64,000 nt of DNA from Umezawaea tangerina (lineage in GTDB: Bacteria > Actinomycetota > Actinomycetes > Mycobacteriales > Pseudonocardiaceae): positions 310,001 through 374,000 of the forward strand of contig NZ_PVTF01000001.1 of assembly GCF_003002815.1 (NCBI RefSeq). The letters are read 5' to 3'. Numbering within the stretch: position 1 is the stretch's first letter; each line of letters starts with the position of its first letter. This document shows, piece by piece, positions 1-8,443 of the stretch. A program made the translations under genes and the position numbers. Below the pieces are notes generated by a model. That model had not been told where the DNA came from. It made no database searches and was given only the letters and a program-made list of their open reading frames with translations.

Positions 1-19
1 CGCCGCACCGGTGCTCCCA

Positions 20-1216
20 TCACTCGACCGCCAGTCGTCTGAGGATATCGAGGTTGGCGGCGCAGATCCGGGGCATGTCCAGGTTGTTGTGCACCCACTT
101 GCGGCCCGCCGCGCCGATGTCCGAGGCCAGGTCGGGGTCGTCGAGCAGCTGGTTGATCGACGCCGCCAGCTCGTCGGTGTCGCCGGGGGTGACCAGCAGC
201 GTCTCCTCCCCGTTCGCGATGCGGGCGCAGGAGAAGTAGTCCGCGCGCTCGGCCAGCACGGTGGGGGTGCCCGCGGCCATCGCCTCCAGGCTGGCGATGC
301 CGATGCCGAACCCCTGCAGGTCGTGCACCTCGACGTCGGAGCCCGCCAGCAGGCCGGGGATGTCGGACTTGGGGAGCGCTCCGGTGCAGACGACCGCGTG
401 CAGCACGCCCAGCCGCCGCGCGCGCTCCAGGAACGCGCGGTAGTAGACGCCGCCGACCACCAGGACCTTCGCGTCCGGGTGGCTCGCGAGCACCCGCGGC
501 AGCGCCTCGACGAGCGCCACGCGGTCGCGCACCGGGATCACGTGGCCGAGCGAGGCGATCACCGGGCCGTCGCCGAGGTCGAACCGCGCGCGCAGCGCCG
601 CGCGCTCGGCCTCGCGGTCCAATTCCTCGAACCGGTGCAGTTCGACCCCCACCGGAACCTGTTCGATCCGCTCGGCCGGGATTGCGTACCGGCGCCTGAT
701 GTAGTGGTGGAAGATGCGGTCGATCGCGACCACCGAGGTCGGCCGGATGTGGGCGAGGACCGGGCGCACCACGAGAGCGTCGAGCAGTCTCATCACGAGG
801 TGCGAAAAGCGCATCGGGCTTTGCAGCCGGGTGTGCAGCGTCAACAGCGAGGGGATCCGCCTGCTGCGCGCCCACAACCCGCTCTGCCACGTCAGGTCGA
901 AGAACTGGCCGTGCTGGTGGATCACGTCCGGGCGGAACTCGTCGAGCAACCGGAAAACCCGCTTGCGGTTACCCCAGCGCAACGCGAACGTGATATCGAA
1001 GTTGAACGAGAATCGCGATTCGGGGAGCGTCCACGAGGGCAGGCGGACGATCCGGATACCGTCCCGCACTTCTTCGGCAGGTGCTTTGCGGTAACCGGCG
1101 GCGATCACCAGCACCTCGTGCCCCTGCTCGGCGTAATACCTGCTCAACGTGTCCGCAACATGGGCGCTACCGCCCACCCGAGGGGGGAAGAAGTTGTTGA
1201 CGACGACGATCCGCAC
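20..1216 (-). CDS. GT4-family glycosyltransferase (GT-B fold)
   Basis: Probably transfers a sugar from a nucleotide donor to a cell-envelope glycan or lipid acceptor on the cytoplasmic side. The N-terminus opens with a Rossmann strand and a glycine loop (VVVNNFFPPRVGG), typical of the acceptor domain of GT4 enzymes. The C-terminal half has the donor-domain signature GIASLEAMAAGTP, with the conserved Glu of the E-x7-E region. At about 398 aa the length is normal for GT4. I chose the GTG at 1216 because GGAG lies 8 nt upstream; another GTG at 1231 would add five residues. No signal peptide or clear membrane segment is visible. The upstream GT2 gene is separated from it by a strong hairpin, so the two may be transcribed separately. 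Substrate unknown. Confidence 0.85.
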   Translation of the reverse strand: MRIVVVNNFFPPRVGGSAHVADTLSRYYAEQGHEVLVIAAGYRKAPAEEVRDGIRIVRLPSWTLPESRFSFNFDITFALRWGNRKRVFRLLDEFRPDVIHQHGQFFDLTWQSGLWARSRRIPSLLTLHTRLQSPMRFSHLVMRLLDALVVRPVLAHIRPTSVVAIDRIFHHYIRRRYAIPAERIEQVPVGVELHRFEELDREAERAALRARFDLGDGPVIASLGHVIPVRDRVALVEALPRVLASHPDAKVLVVGGVYYRAFLERARRLGVLHAVVCTGALPKSDIPGLLAGSDVEVHDLQGFGIGIASLEAMAAGTPTVLAERADYFSCARIANGEETLLVTPGDTDELAASINQLLDDPDLASDIGAAGRKWVHNNLDMPRICAANLDILRRLAVE

Positions 1217-1313
1217 CCGGAGGACTCCCACAGTCGGCTGTACCGAAGACCGGACGGACCATCGTGATGATGCGTCCTTGAGGTATTCGGCAGGAACAGC
1301 CGGTCACTGAAGT

Positions 1314-1350
1314 ACACGATCCGGCGAACATCCCGTTCGCCGGATCGTGT
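1314..1350 (-). terminator. Perfect 16-bp hairpin after GT2 gene
   Basis: A perfect 16-bp inverted repeat (1314-1329 with 1335-1350, 5-nt loop) lies about 9 nt beyond the stop of the minus-strand GT2 gene. There is no good U-tract, which is common for actinobacterial terminators. Confidence 0.7.
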
Positions 1351-1359
1351 CGAGTCGTC

Positions 1360-2106
1360 CTAGCGGGCGCGGCGCTTGCGGTGCTTCGCGCGTACCTTGA
1401 AAAGACCGATACCCATCTTGTAGGCGTCGTTCACCACGTTGATGGTGCTGCCCCCGCGCGTTTGCTGACCGCGCAGCCGAACCGGGACCTCGACCGGACG
1501 AATTCCGTCCTGCTCGGCGAGGTAGGCCAATTCGGTGGTGAGCAGGAAACCGGGCTCGGTCAATTTGCCGACCACGCCGCGAGCCCATTCACCGTTGAGC
1601 ACGAAAGTGCCCTGCGGGTCGCGCGTGCGCATACCGAGAACGGCGAGCCGGAGCACGAGGAATCCGGTGCTGAGCACCGCGCGCACCAGGCTGCGGTCGA
1701 TTGCCGAGTCCGGGTGCGCCTTCGAGCCGATGAACACCTTGTGCTTGTCCAGGCCCACTTTCCGCGCCTGGTCGAGGTCGTCGAACCCGAAGGGGAGGTC
1801 GTCGGCGGTGAGCACGACGTGGGCGCCCCGGCTGGCCGCGATGCCCATCCGCAGCGCGTTGCCCAGGCCCTTCTCCGAGCTCAGCACCCGCAGCTCGACC
1901 TGCGCGAACTGCCACGACTTCTCGATCGACCGCGCGAGCTCGAGCGTGTTGTCCGTCGACCCGTTCTCGACCACGACGATCTCGTTGCGCTCCCCGTCGA
2001 GGTGCTCCCCGAGTTCCTTCAACGTGGCTTCGAGGCCGTCCGCGCCGTTGTACGCCGGCACGATGTAGCTGAGTGCGACTGGACTGCTAGCCCCTGGCGT
2101 TCCCAC
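1360..2106 (-). CDS. GT2-family glycosyltransferase
   Basis: A GT-A fold, family 2 glycosyltransferase, probably polyprenyl-phosphate or glycan directed. The N-terminus shows the family pattern: YIVPAYN, then VVENGSTDNT, then LTADDLPFG as a variant of the DXD metal/nucleotide site. The usual acidic motif is here ADD. It is about 248 aa, on the short side, with a basic C-terminal tail (KHRKRRAR) and no obvious C-terminal membrane helices. The GTG at 2106 is preceded by AGGGAG at good spacing; a GTG at 2166 would add 20 residues that do not look like family sequence. It is transcribed divergently from the GT-C-like gene at 2253, and both are likely part of envelope glycan assembly. Confidence 0.8.
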   Translation of the reverse strand: MGTPGASSPVALSYIVPAYNGADGLEATLKELGEHLDGERNEIVVVENGSTDNTLELARSIEKSWQFAQVELRVLSSEKGLGNALRMGIAASRGAHVVLTADDLPFGFDDLDQARKVGLDKHKVFIGSKAHPDSAIDRSLVRAVLSTGFLVLRLAVLGMRTRDPQGTFVLNGEWARGVVGKLTEPGFLLTTELAYLAEQDGIRPVEVPVRLRGQQTRGGSTINVVNDAYKMGIGLFKVRAKHRKRRAR

Positions 2107-2252
2107 GTCAACTCCCTGGCAGACTGTGCCGATGCTGGCCAGTTCGTTTCCGGCCTGCGACGGCACGCACCCTATCGTGGGTGCGCGTCGGTGCCGGTGG
2201 CGCCTCTAGTTCTCGGCCGCCAGTGATCGGATCCACGCGAAAGGGCGATGCA

Positions 2253-4499
2253 GTGACTCTGACCGAGAGTCGAGCCGTTGATCTTCCCGATTCCGCCGGG
2301 CCTGGCGACAACGCCACCGGTGAGCAGGGTGGTCGGTGGATCGGTTTCCTCACCGTCCTGGGCGTTGCGGCCTTCGTCGGGATTGTCGCGCAACTGCCGC
2401 TGATCCGTAATCGGATCTTCTATTACTGGGACGATTCGGCGGCCGCGTTTCTGCCGCACTGGTTCAAAATCGGGACCGAGCTGCGCAGCGGCAACTGGCC
2501 GATGCTGGCGCCGGACGCCTGGATGGGCGGCAACTTCCTCAGCGAGGTCCAGCTGTCGCTGTGGAACCCGGTGTCGCTGGCCAACTACGTGCTGGTCTCC
2601 GTCCTGCCGGACCTCGCCGTGGCCGCCACCCTGGTGAAGACCGAGTTCCTCGTCCTGCTCGCGATCGGCACCTACCTGCTGGCCCGCGAGTACGGCGCGA
2701 ACCGCGGTGCGGCGGCCGCCGTCGCCACCGCGCTCCCGTTCTCCGGCTACACCCTCTTCTTCGACGCCTCCGCGTGGGTCGCGGGCCTGATCGGCTTCGC
2801 CTGGCTGCCGTGGGTCTGGTGGGCCGCCCGCCGCGTCGGCACCGGCCGGTCCAACCCGCTGCTGCTGCTCGTCCTGGGCTACCTGGGCATGAGCGTCGGC
2901 AGCCCGTACGGCGCGCTCGGCATCGTGGTCATCCTGCTCGGCGTCGCCGTCGAGCTGCTGGTCCGCAAGAACTGGCCCGGCCTGGTCAGGGTCGTCGTGA
3001 CCGGCGCGATCGTCGGCATGAGCACCCTCGTGGTCTACCTGCCGCTGCTCGGCAGCTCCGCGGTCACCTGGCGCACCGACAGCAAGCTCGACAACAACGG
3101 CTTCCTGGTGCCCGCGCTGTCCGACCTGTTCGGGCTGAGCGCCCCGACGTTCCAGGCCCAGCTGGAGTCGTGGCAGGGCACCGAGGCGTTCACGTTCCCG
3201 ATCACCTACCTGGCCTGGTTCGTCGCCCCGCTGATCCCGTGGCTGAAGTGGTCCGAGCTGCGCACCCGCGCTCGCGACTACCTGGGCCTGTTCATCTTCG
3301 GCACGGTGTACGTGCTGTTCACCATCGGCCCGTCGAACATGGGCATGTTCCGCTGGCCCGCCAGGCTCGTCGAGTACGTGTACCTGCCGGTCGTCGTGCT
3401 GTTCGCGGTCGTGCTGACCAAGGGGCTGCACAAGACCGCGGCGCGCAACCGGGCGATCATCAGCGGTGTCATCGTGCTGGCCGGGTTCTACCTGTCCTGG
3501 GCCTCGCAGCCGCACAGCTTCCAGTACCACGTGGGCGCGGCCGTCGGCGTCGGGATCCTGCTGACCGCGTTCCTCTTCGCGACCCGCCGGGCGCCCAAGT
3601 ACGCGGCGCTCGTCCTGGTCGTCGGCACCGCGGGCGTCCTCGGCTTCCAGCTGATCCACTACAAGGGCAACAACAACGTCAACCCGTGGAACTTCCCCCA
3701 CGACGTGTCCGCGATGCAGGACCGGTTCGACCACCGGTACGAGGGCAGCACGCTGCTCGTCGCCGACACCGGCGTGCTGGCCAAGAACACCGGCGGGGTG
3801 TCGCCCGAGCAGAGCTGGCGCGACGGGCTGTTCGGCGCGCAGTGGGAGGTCGCGGGGGTCCAGGCGCTGAACTCCTACACGGGCCTGGGGTACACGACGT
3901 TCTCCGACGCCCTGTGCATGAACTACTACGGCGGTGTGTGTCCGGGGGCGTTCGACCGGATCTGGCAGGCGACGTCGTCGAAGGTGGACGTGCCGCTCGC
4001 GGACGCGCTGCGGCTGGAGACCGTGGTCGTGGCCAACGGCTACCTGGACGGGCCGACGACCGCGCCCGACGGGTGGTCGGAGAAGGAGCGCACCAAGGCC
4101 GTCACGGTCCTGCACCGCGATGCCCCGCTGGCCTGGGCCGGTGGACGGCTGTCGTACGCGGCGCCCGGTGTGGAGGTCCAGGAGGACAAGGCGACCGGGG
4201 CCGAAGGGGAGACGTCGAAGTACACCGGGTCCGGGACCGTGCTCTACGCGGCGCTGGCCTGGCCGGGGTGGACGGCGACGGTGGACGGGAAGTCGGTCGA
4301 GGTGAAGCAGGGACCCGCGGGGTTGATCCAGCTGGACCTGCCCGCGGCGAAGGACGGCGGGAGCACCGTGGTGCTGGACTTCCAGCCGCCGGGGTTGAGC
4401 CTGGGGTGGAAGGTGACGCTGGTGGCGGTCGTGCTGGGGCTTGGGTTTGCGGTGCTGGTGTTCGTGCGGGAGAGGCGGCGGAGGGTGGTTGTGGAGTAG
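2253..4499 (+). CDS. YfhO-like polytopic membrane protein (GT-C-type)
   Basis: A 748-aa polytopic membrane protein with about a dozen hydrophobic segments followed by an extracytoplasmic C-terminal domain and one last helix near the C-terminus. The first loop after TM1 contains FYYWDDSAAAFLPHW, whose Asp pair is in the position of the acidic catalytic loop of GT-C enzymes. Established knowledge: GT-C and YfhO proteins use polyprenyl-phosphate sugars to glycosylate wall polymers outside the membrane. It is a clear paralogue of the protein at 24216-26279 (shared MGGNF, WNPV-LANY-LVS, SYTG-GY and CMNY blocks). That paralogue sits beside gtrB and gtrA; this copy has no such partners. GTG 2253 is preceded by AAGGG; an upstream frame from 2181 lacks support. 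Acceptor unknown. Confidence 0.75.
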   Translation: MTLTESRAVDLPDSAGPGDNATGEQGGRWIGFLTVLGVAAFVGIVAQLPLIRNRIFYYWDDSAAAFLPHWFKIGTELRSGNWPMLAPDAWMGGNFLSEVQLSLWNPVSLANYVLVSVLPDLAVAATLVKTEFLVLLAIGTYLLAREYGANRGAAAAVATALPFSGYTLFFDASAWVAGLIGFAWLPWVWWAARRVGTGRSNPLLLLVLGYLGMSVGSPYGALGIVVILLGVAVELLVRKNWPGLVRVVVTGAIVGMSTLVVYLPLLGSSAVTWRTDSKLDNNGFLVPALSDLFGLSAPTFQAQLESWQGTEAFTFPITYLAWFVAPLIPWLKWSELRTRARDYLGLFIFGTVYVLFTIGPSNMGMFRWPARLVEYVYLPVVVLFAVVLTKGLHKTAARNRAIISGVIVLAGFYLSWASQPHSFQYHVGAAVGVGILLTAFLFATRRAPKYAALVLVVGTAGVLGFQLIHYKGNNNVNPWNFPHDVSAMQDRFDHRYEGSTLLVADTGVLAKNTGGVSPEQSWRDGLFGAQWEVAGVQALNSYTGLGYTTFSDALCMNYYGGVCPGAFDRIWQATSSKVDVPLADALRLETVVVANGYLDGPTTAPDGWSEKERTKAVTVLHRDAPLAWAGGRLSYAAPGVEVQEDKATGAEGETSKYTGSGTVLYAALAWPGWTATVDGKSVEVKQGPAGLIQLDLPAAKDGGSTVVLDFQPPGLSLGWKVTLVAVVLGLGFAVLVFVRERRRRVVVE

Positions 4500-4648
4500 G
4501 GGGAGGTGTGCGGGGGCGCCCTGGGGTTTCGGCCCTGGGGCGTTTTTGCGTGTTGGGGGGTTGGTCTGTCGGGGTTGGTCCGTTGTGGTCGGTCCGTTGT
4601 GGTCGGTTGGTTGGGGTTGCTTGGGGGGTCGATCGGTGGGGTTGCTTG

Positions 4649-4813
4649 TGGGGTCAATCGGCGGGGGTCGCATCCGCCGTGGGGGGTGCGGCCGGCTTGA
4701 CTTGGGGCCCCTTTTTTGGGCTTCGTCGGGCGAAAAAGGGCAGGTGGTAGAGCCTGCCCGCCGCCGCAAGTCTAAGCCCAAAAACCCCAAGTCAAGCCGG
4801 CCGCCAGCGGACG
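4649..4813. repeat. 165-bp palindromic element, copy 1
   Basis: Identical base for base to 45041-45205 in the same orientation. Its core is a perfect 20-bp inverted repeat (4688-4707 with 4785-4804). After a 4-nt CCCC bulge the stem continues through 4712-4723 and 4774-4784, giving a stem of about 31 bp. The 50-nt apical region contains a second hairpin (gggcagg at 4738-4744 with cctgccc at 4753-4759). It lies between convergent genes. No target-site duplication is visible and no protein is encoded. It could be a REP/BIME-like repeat, a bidirectional terminator or a structured RNA. Confidence 0.9.
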
Positions 4814-4820
4814 AGCGGGC

Positions 4821-4946
4821 TCGCTTTCAGCGTCGTTGGGGGGCGAGCACTGCTCGTTTTCAGCGTCGTTGGGGGGCTTGTGCTGCTCGTTTTCGGCGTC
4901 GTTGGGGGGCTTGTGTTCGCTTCCAGCGTTGTTGAGCGGCTTGCCG
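4821..4946. repeat. Short tandem repeats beside the element, copy 1
   Basis: Four degenerate direct repeats of 33, 33, 30 and 30 bp, each beginning tcg-ttt/tcc-ag and containing gcgtcgttgggggg or a variant. A similar array of 27-bp units follows the second element copy at 45213. Confidence 0.8.
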
Positions 4947-4973
4947 GGTGGGTGGGGTGCTTGGTGGGAAAGC

Positions 4974-5008
4974 GAAAGGGCCCGTGCACTGGGTGCGCGG
5001 GCCCTTTC
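4974..5008 (-). terminator. Hairpin after the dehydrogenase gene
   Basis: A perfect 11-bp inverted repeat (gaaagggcccg / cgggccctttc, 13-nt loop) lies about 17 nt beyond the stop codon of the minus-strand dehydrogenase. Confidence 0.7.
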
Positions 5009-5025
5009 GGTTCTGACCGGGCGTC

Positions 5026-6000
5026 TTAGCCGAGGGCTGAGACGGTGGCGTGGTGGACTGCTAGGTGGGCGGGGAGGATGGCCGCGCGTTCGGCGGTTAC
5101 CTCGGTGGAGCCCGCGCCCTTTTCGAGCAGGTTGAGGAAGTGGTTGAGCTGGGCCGCGAGCGGTTCCGCGCTCTGCATGATGGTCGGGAGCTCGATGACC
5201 GTCTGCTGCTTGTACCCGACGCCGTCGGCGGCGGGGGAGTCGGCGACGTGGCGGTAGATCGTGATGTCCCTGCGGAGCAGGTCGATCTCGATCAGCCGGT
5301 CCAGCTCCAGCACGGAGATCTGGCGGACCTTGCGCTGGGAGATGCGGCTCGCGGAGATGGTCGCGAGGGCGCCGTGCGCGAAGGACATGGTGGCGTCGGC
5401 GCTGTCCTCGGACTTGTTCTCCTTGGACTGCGGCTGGAAGAAGCCGAAGGAGCCCTTGACCGCGGACGGGGCCTCGCCGATGAAGCCGATGGCCAGGTCG
5501 ATGTCGTGGATGAGCAGGTCGGTGGCGACACCGGTCTTGATCCGCGGCACGAACGGGGAGTGGCGCATGGCGTTGACCTGGACGACCTCGCCGATGAACT
5601 GCTTGGCGGTGAGGATGGCCGGGTTGAAGCGCTCGAGGAAGCCGCAGACCAGCGGGAGGCCGAGGCGCTCCGAGGTCTCGACGAGCTCGGCCGACTGCTC
5701 GTAGGTGGCCGCGAGCGGCTTCTCCACGAGGAGGGGCTTGCCCATCTCCAGGACCTGCTTGGCGATGTCGTAGTGCGCCTCGGTGGCCGCCGCGATGACG
5801 ACGGCGTCGACCTTCGCCAGCTCGTCGATCGAGTCGGTGTAGGTGGCGCCGTAGCGCTCGGCGATCTCCTTGCCGATCTCCGCGCGCTGCTCGACGAGCA
5901 GGGTGAAGTCCGCGCGGTCGGACTGGGAGAGCACGCGGGCGTGCAGCGAGCCCATCATGCCCGCGCCGACGAGGGCGATCCTGGGCTTGGCCGTGGTCAC
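5026..6000 (-). CDS. Gfo/Idh/MocA NAD-dependent sugar dehydrogenase (WlbA/GnnA-like)
   Basis: Probably oxidises a hydroxyl of a nucleotide sugar to a keto group for the coupled aminotransferase. The N-terminal Rossmann motif is IALVGAGMMG (residues about 7-16), and the family's catalytic lysine motif VEKPLA is present with Lys94. At 324 aa the length is normal. The GTG start overlaps the aminotransferase stop by 4 nt (GTGA), so the two are translationally coupled. Family knowledge: Gfo/Idh/MocA plus DegT-type pairs such as WlbA/WlbE (on UDP-GlcNAcA) and GnnA/GnnB (on UDP-GlcNAc) make 3-amino-3-deoxy sugars. The LpxA-like gene across the divergent promoter favours a GnnA-type role, by inference. 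A longer open frame extending to 6276 lies inside the aminotransferase gene and is not coding. Confidence 0.85.
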   Translation of the reverse strand: MTTAKPRIALVGAGMMGSLHARVLSQSDRADFTLLVEQRAEIGKEIAERYGATYTDSIDELAKVDAVVIAAATEAHYDIAKQVLEMGKPLLVEKPLAATYEQSAELVETSERLGLPLVCGFLERFNPAILTAKQFIGEVVQVNAMRHSPFVPRIKTGVATDLLIHDIDLAIGFIGEAPSAVKGSFGFFQPQSKENKSEDSADATMSFAHGALATISASRISQRKVRQISVLELDRLIEIDLLRRDITIYRHVADSPAADGVGYKQQTVIELPTIMQSAEPLAAQLNHFLNLLEKGAGSTEVTAERAAILPAHLAVHHATVSALG

Positions 6001-7094
6001 GCGCCGAACACCTCCCGGACGGAAGCGACGATGGTCTCGAGCTCGGCGTCGGTGAGCTTCGGGTGCACGGGCAGCGACAGCGCCTGCTCGGCGACCTTCT
6101 TGGCCACCGGCACGTCGGAGGCGATCACGTCCGCGCGGTCGCGGTAGCAGTCGTAGTCGAACACCAGCTTCGGGTAGTAGATCCCGTTGCCGATGCCCTT
6201 CTCGTTGAGCTTCGCGGACAGCTCGTCGCGGGTCACGGCGGCGTCCTCGCCGACGAGCACCGTGTACTGGTGCCACACGTGCTCGCGGCCCGGCAGCACA
6301 CCGGGGACGGTGAGGCCGGTGATGTCGGCGAGGCCCTTCGACAGCACGTCGGCGTTGCGCTGGCGCGCGGCCGTGAGCGTCGGGAGGTTCTCCAGCTGCG
6401 GGATGCCCAGCGCGGCGTGCAGGTCGGTCAGGCGGTAGTTGTGGCCCGCCATCTCGTACTGGTAGCGGGCGCGCATGCCCTGGTTCCGCATGACGCGCAG
6501 CTTGTCGGCCAGCGCGTCGTCGGAGGTGGTGATCATCCCGCCCTCGGCGGTGGTGATGTTCTTGGTGGCGTAGAGCGAGAAGCAGCCGATGCCGAAGCTG
6601 CCCGCGGCCTTGCCCTCGAACGTCGCGCCGACGGCCTGCGCGCTGTCCTCGACGATGGTCAGGCCGTGCTGCTCGGCGAGCGGCACCAGCTTGCCCATGT
6701 CCGCGGTCTGGCCGTACAGGTGCACCGGCATGAGGACCTTGGTCCGGTCGGTGACCTGCGCGGACACCGCGTCGGCGTCGATGCAGAAGTCGTCGGTGCG
6801 GATGTCGGCGAACCGGGCGGTGGCGCCCGCCTCCAGGATCGCGTTCAACGTCGCGACGAAGGTGAAGGGCGAGGTGATGACCTCGTCGCCCGGCTTGAGG
6901 TCCAGGGCCTGGATGGAGGCCACCAGCGCGGTGGTGCCGTTGTTCACGGCGATCGCGTGGGGGACCCCGGCGACCTTGGCGAAGGCCTCTTCGAAGCGCT
7001 TGACCATGGGGCCCTGGGCGATGACACCGGACCGGAGCACCTCAAGAACCAGCGGCTCCGCGTCTTGGACGTCGACAACGGTGATGGGAATCAT
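5997..7094 (-). CDS. DegT/DnrJ/EryC1/StrS sugar aminotransferase (GnnB/WlbE-like)
   Basis: A PLP enzyme that should transfer an amino group from glutamate to a keto-sugar nucleotide. Family signatures are present: GVIAQGPMVKRFEEAFA near the N-terminus, FTFVATLNAILEAGA, the VEDSAQA aspartate motif, and the PLP lysine in YATKNITTAEGG (Lys178). The length is about 365 aa, as expected. I take ATG 7094 (MIPIT), which matches the usual N-terminus of the family; an open frame upstream to 7172 lacks support. It is first in a two-gene minus-strand operon with the dehydrogenase. The 177-bp gap to the LpxA-like gene must hold two divergent promoters. The sugar substrate cannot be fixed from sequence alone; a 3-keto-UDP-sugar is the best guess. 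Confidence 0.88.
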   Translation of the reverse strand: MIPITVVDVQDAEPLVLEVLRSGVIAQGPMVKRFEEAFAKVAGVPHAIAVNNGTTALVASIQALDLKPGDEVITSPFTFVATLNAILEAGATARFADIRTDDFCIDADAVSAQVTDRTKVLMPVHLYGQTADMGKLVPLAEQHGLTIVEDSAQAVGATFEGKAAGSFGIGCFSLYATKNITTAEGGMITTSDDALADKLRVMRNQGMRARYQYEMAGHNYRLTDLHAALGIPQLENLPTLTAARQRNADVLSKGLADITGLTVPGVLPGREHVWHQYTVLVGEDAAVTRDELSAKLNEKGIGNGIYYPKLVFDYDCYRDRADVIASDVPVAKKVAEQALSLPVHPKLTDAELETIVASVREVFGA

Positions 7095-7271
7095 GCAGCA
7101 GTCTTTCGCTCCGGAGACGGTGGATTGCGTCCGGTACAGTGACTGGTCGTCCCGCCCCTGACGCGTTGCCACACGTTACCCGCCGATTGCGGCCGTGTTG
7201 CCGTGGGTCCACAGCAGGGGGCAGGGCAGTGACCTGGGTCATTCGACGACTTCTGAGCAGGAACGGACCTC

Positions 7272-7970
7272 GTGGCCAACCGCATTCACCCCACCGCCGT
7301 CATCGGCGAAGGCGTCGAGCTGGGCGATGACAACGTCATCGGCCCGTACGCCGTGATCGTCGGGCAGACCAGGATCGGCAGCGGGAACTGGATCGGCCCG
7401 CACGTGTCCATCGGCACCCCCGCGGAGGACCGGACCGGTCCCCACCCGGCCGGATGGGACGGGGAGCTGGAGGGCGCGGGTGTCGAGATCGGCGACCGCA
7501 ACCGGATCCGCGAGTACTTCACGATGCACCAGGGCACCTGGCGCACGACCCGCGTCGGCGACGGCAACTACCTGCTCTCGCGCACCCACCTCGGCCACGA
7601 CTGCCTGGTGGACGACTTCGTCACGCTGGCGTCGGTGCAGCTCGGCGGGCACTGCCACATCTGGTCGCACGCGAACGTCGGCATGGGTACCGTCGTGCAC
7701 CAGAAGGCCGAGGTCGGGCCCGGTGCGATGGTCGGCATGGGCGGCGCGGTCCGCAAGGACATCGGCCCGTTCACCATCTCGGTGGGCAACCCGGCCAGGG
7801 TCTCGGGCATCAACGTGGTGGGCCTGAGCCGCCGCGGGTGCGACGAGGCGACGATCGCGGCGCTGGAGCCGTTCCTCAAGGGGACCGGCGAACTGCCCGC
7901 CTCCGGCGTGCCGGAGGAGCTGGCGACCCTGCTGAAGGCGTGGGCCGACCGCGCCCCCGCCGACCACTGA
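7272..7970 (+). CDS. LpxA-like left-handed beta-helix acyltransferase
   Basis: A 232-aa hexapeptide-repeat acyltransferase that looks like LpxA, the acyl-ACP:UDP-GlcNAc O-acyltransferase, rather than a generic acetyltransferase. It opens with IHPTAVIGEGVELGD, and its middle carries VEIGDRNRIREYFTMHQGT, almost the LpxA signature. The histidines in THLGHDC (His106, His109) match the LpxA His122/His125 pair, the latter being catalytic. His127 in GGHC and His143 in VVHQ match further active-site histidines. The C-terminal GINVVGLSRRG is also LpxA-like. Next to an ACP and a 3-amino-sugar gene pair it probably N- or O-acylates a sugar nucleotide using acyl-ACP. The GTG start has AGGA about 10 nt upstream. 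LpxA belongs to lipid A synthesis in Gram-negatives, so its role here is unusual. Confidence 0.82.
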   Translation: MANRIHPTAVIGEGVELGDDNVIGPYAVIVGQTRIGSGNWIGPHVSIGTPAEDRTGPHPAGWDGELEGAGVEIGDRNRIREYFTMHQGTWRTTRVGDGNYLLSRTHLGHDCLVDDFVTLASVQLGGHCHIWSHANVGMGTVVHQKAEVGPGAMVGMGGAVRKDIGPFTISVGNPARVSGINVVGLSRRGCDEATIAALEPFLKGTGELPASGVPEELATLLKAWADRAPADH

Positions 7971-8002
7971 CCCATCCCCCGAGCACGGAGATCGAGAACA
8001 CC

Positions 8003-8242
8003 ATGGCGCTGAACGACAAGCTTCGCGACGTCTTCGTCGAGGCACTGGGCATCGACGCTTCCGTCGACGTGGAGAACCTCAAGTACCGCGACATCGAGGA
8101 GTGGGACTCCGTCGGCCACATGGCGCTGGTCGCGGCCATCGAGGACGAGTTCGACGTCGAGTTCGCGACCGACCAGGTCATCGACATGAGCAGCTTCAAG
8201 GTCGCCGTCGACATGCTCGAGGGCCTCGGCGCGAAGGCCTGA
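8003..8242 (+). CDS. Acyl carrier protein
   Basis: A 79-aa acidic four-helix carrier protein. The phosphopantetheine attachment motif is WDSVGHM with Ser36, where typical ACPs have DSL. It lies 32 nt after the LpxA-like gene, in the same direction. It differs from a primary fatty-acid ACP in context (no fabD/fabF neighbours) and is probably a dedicated carrier. It would be loaded by the AMP-ligase two genes downstream and would present the acyl group to the acyltransferase or to the LuxE/LuxC pair. About 200 bp separate it from the next gene, so a second promoter is possible. Confidence 0.9.
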   Translation: MALNDKLRDVFVEALGIDASVDVENLKYRDIEEWDSVGHMALVAAIEDEFDVEFATDQVIDMSSFKVAVDMLEGLGAKA

Positions 8243-8443
8243 GCCGATCCACCGGAGCGGTCCGCTCCGCACCTGGGCGCCGTGCGTCCGCGCTCGCGCG
8301 GGCGCACGGCGTTCGCCTGTGCGGGCCGCGCCCGGCCGTCCACTTCCGTGTTTCGGGCCTGCTTCATGCCGGTAACGAGCCGTCTCGGTGGGCAAGTACC
8401 CTCGACGGGGATCCAAGACGTGCCTAACAGGACTGGTTGAACT

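Larger units (their letters stand above)
4500..5025. other. Convergent intergenic region with repeats
   Basis: This 526-bp gap lies between the GT-C-like gene (plus) and the dehydrogenase (minus). It holds G/T-rich degenerate direct repeats (about 4565-4650), one copy of the 165-bp palindromic element (4649-4813), four short tandem repeats (4821-4946) and a terminator hairpin (4974-5008). Open frames exist on both strands but are low-complexity and lack ribosome binding sites. Confidence 0.7.

Noticed and set aside
2172-4790. Very long open frame (about 870 codons) on the minus strand opposite the GT-C-like gene
   Set aside because: Its protein is low-complexity and rich in Arg/Pro/Gly/His, the usual antisense shadow of a GC-rich gene; the plus-strand frame has membrane helices and a paralogue.
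4649-4813. The 165-bp element as a simple MITE or IS remnant
   Set aside because: Identity continues past the inverted repeats on both sides, no target duplication flanks it and no transposase fragment is visible; kept as a repeat of unknown type.
5026-6276. N-terminal 92-residue extension of the sugar dehydrogenase
   Set aside because: It lies fully inside the aminotransferase gene in another frame and is Arg-rich shadow sequence; the Rossmann motif follows the GTG at 6000.
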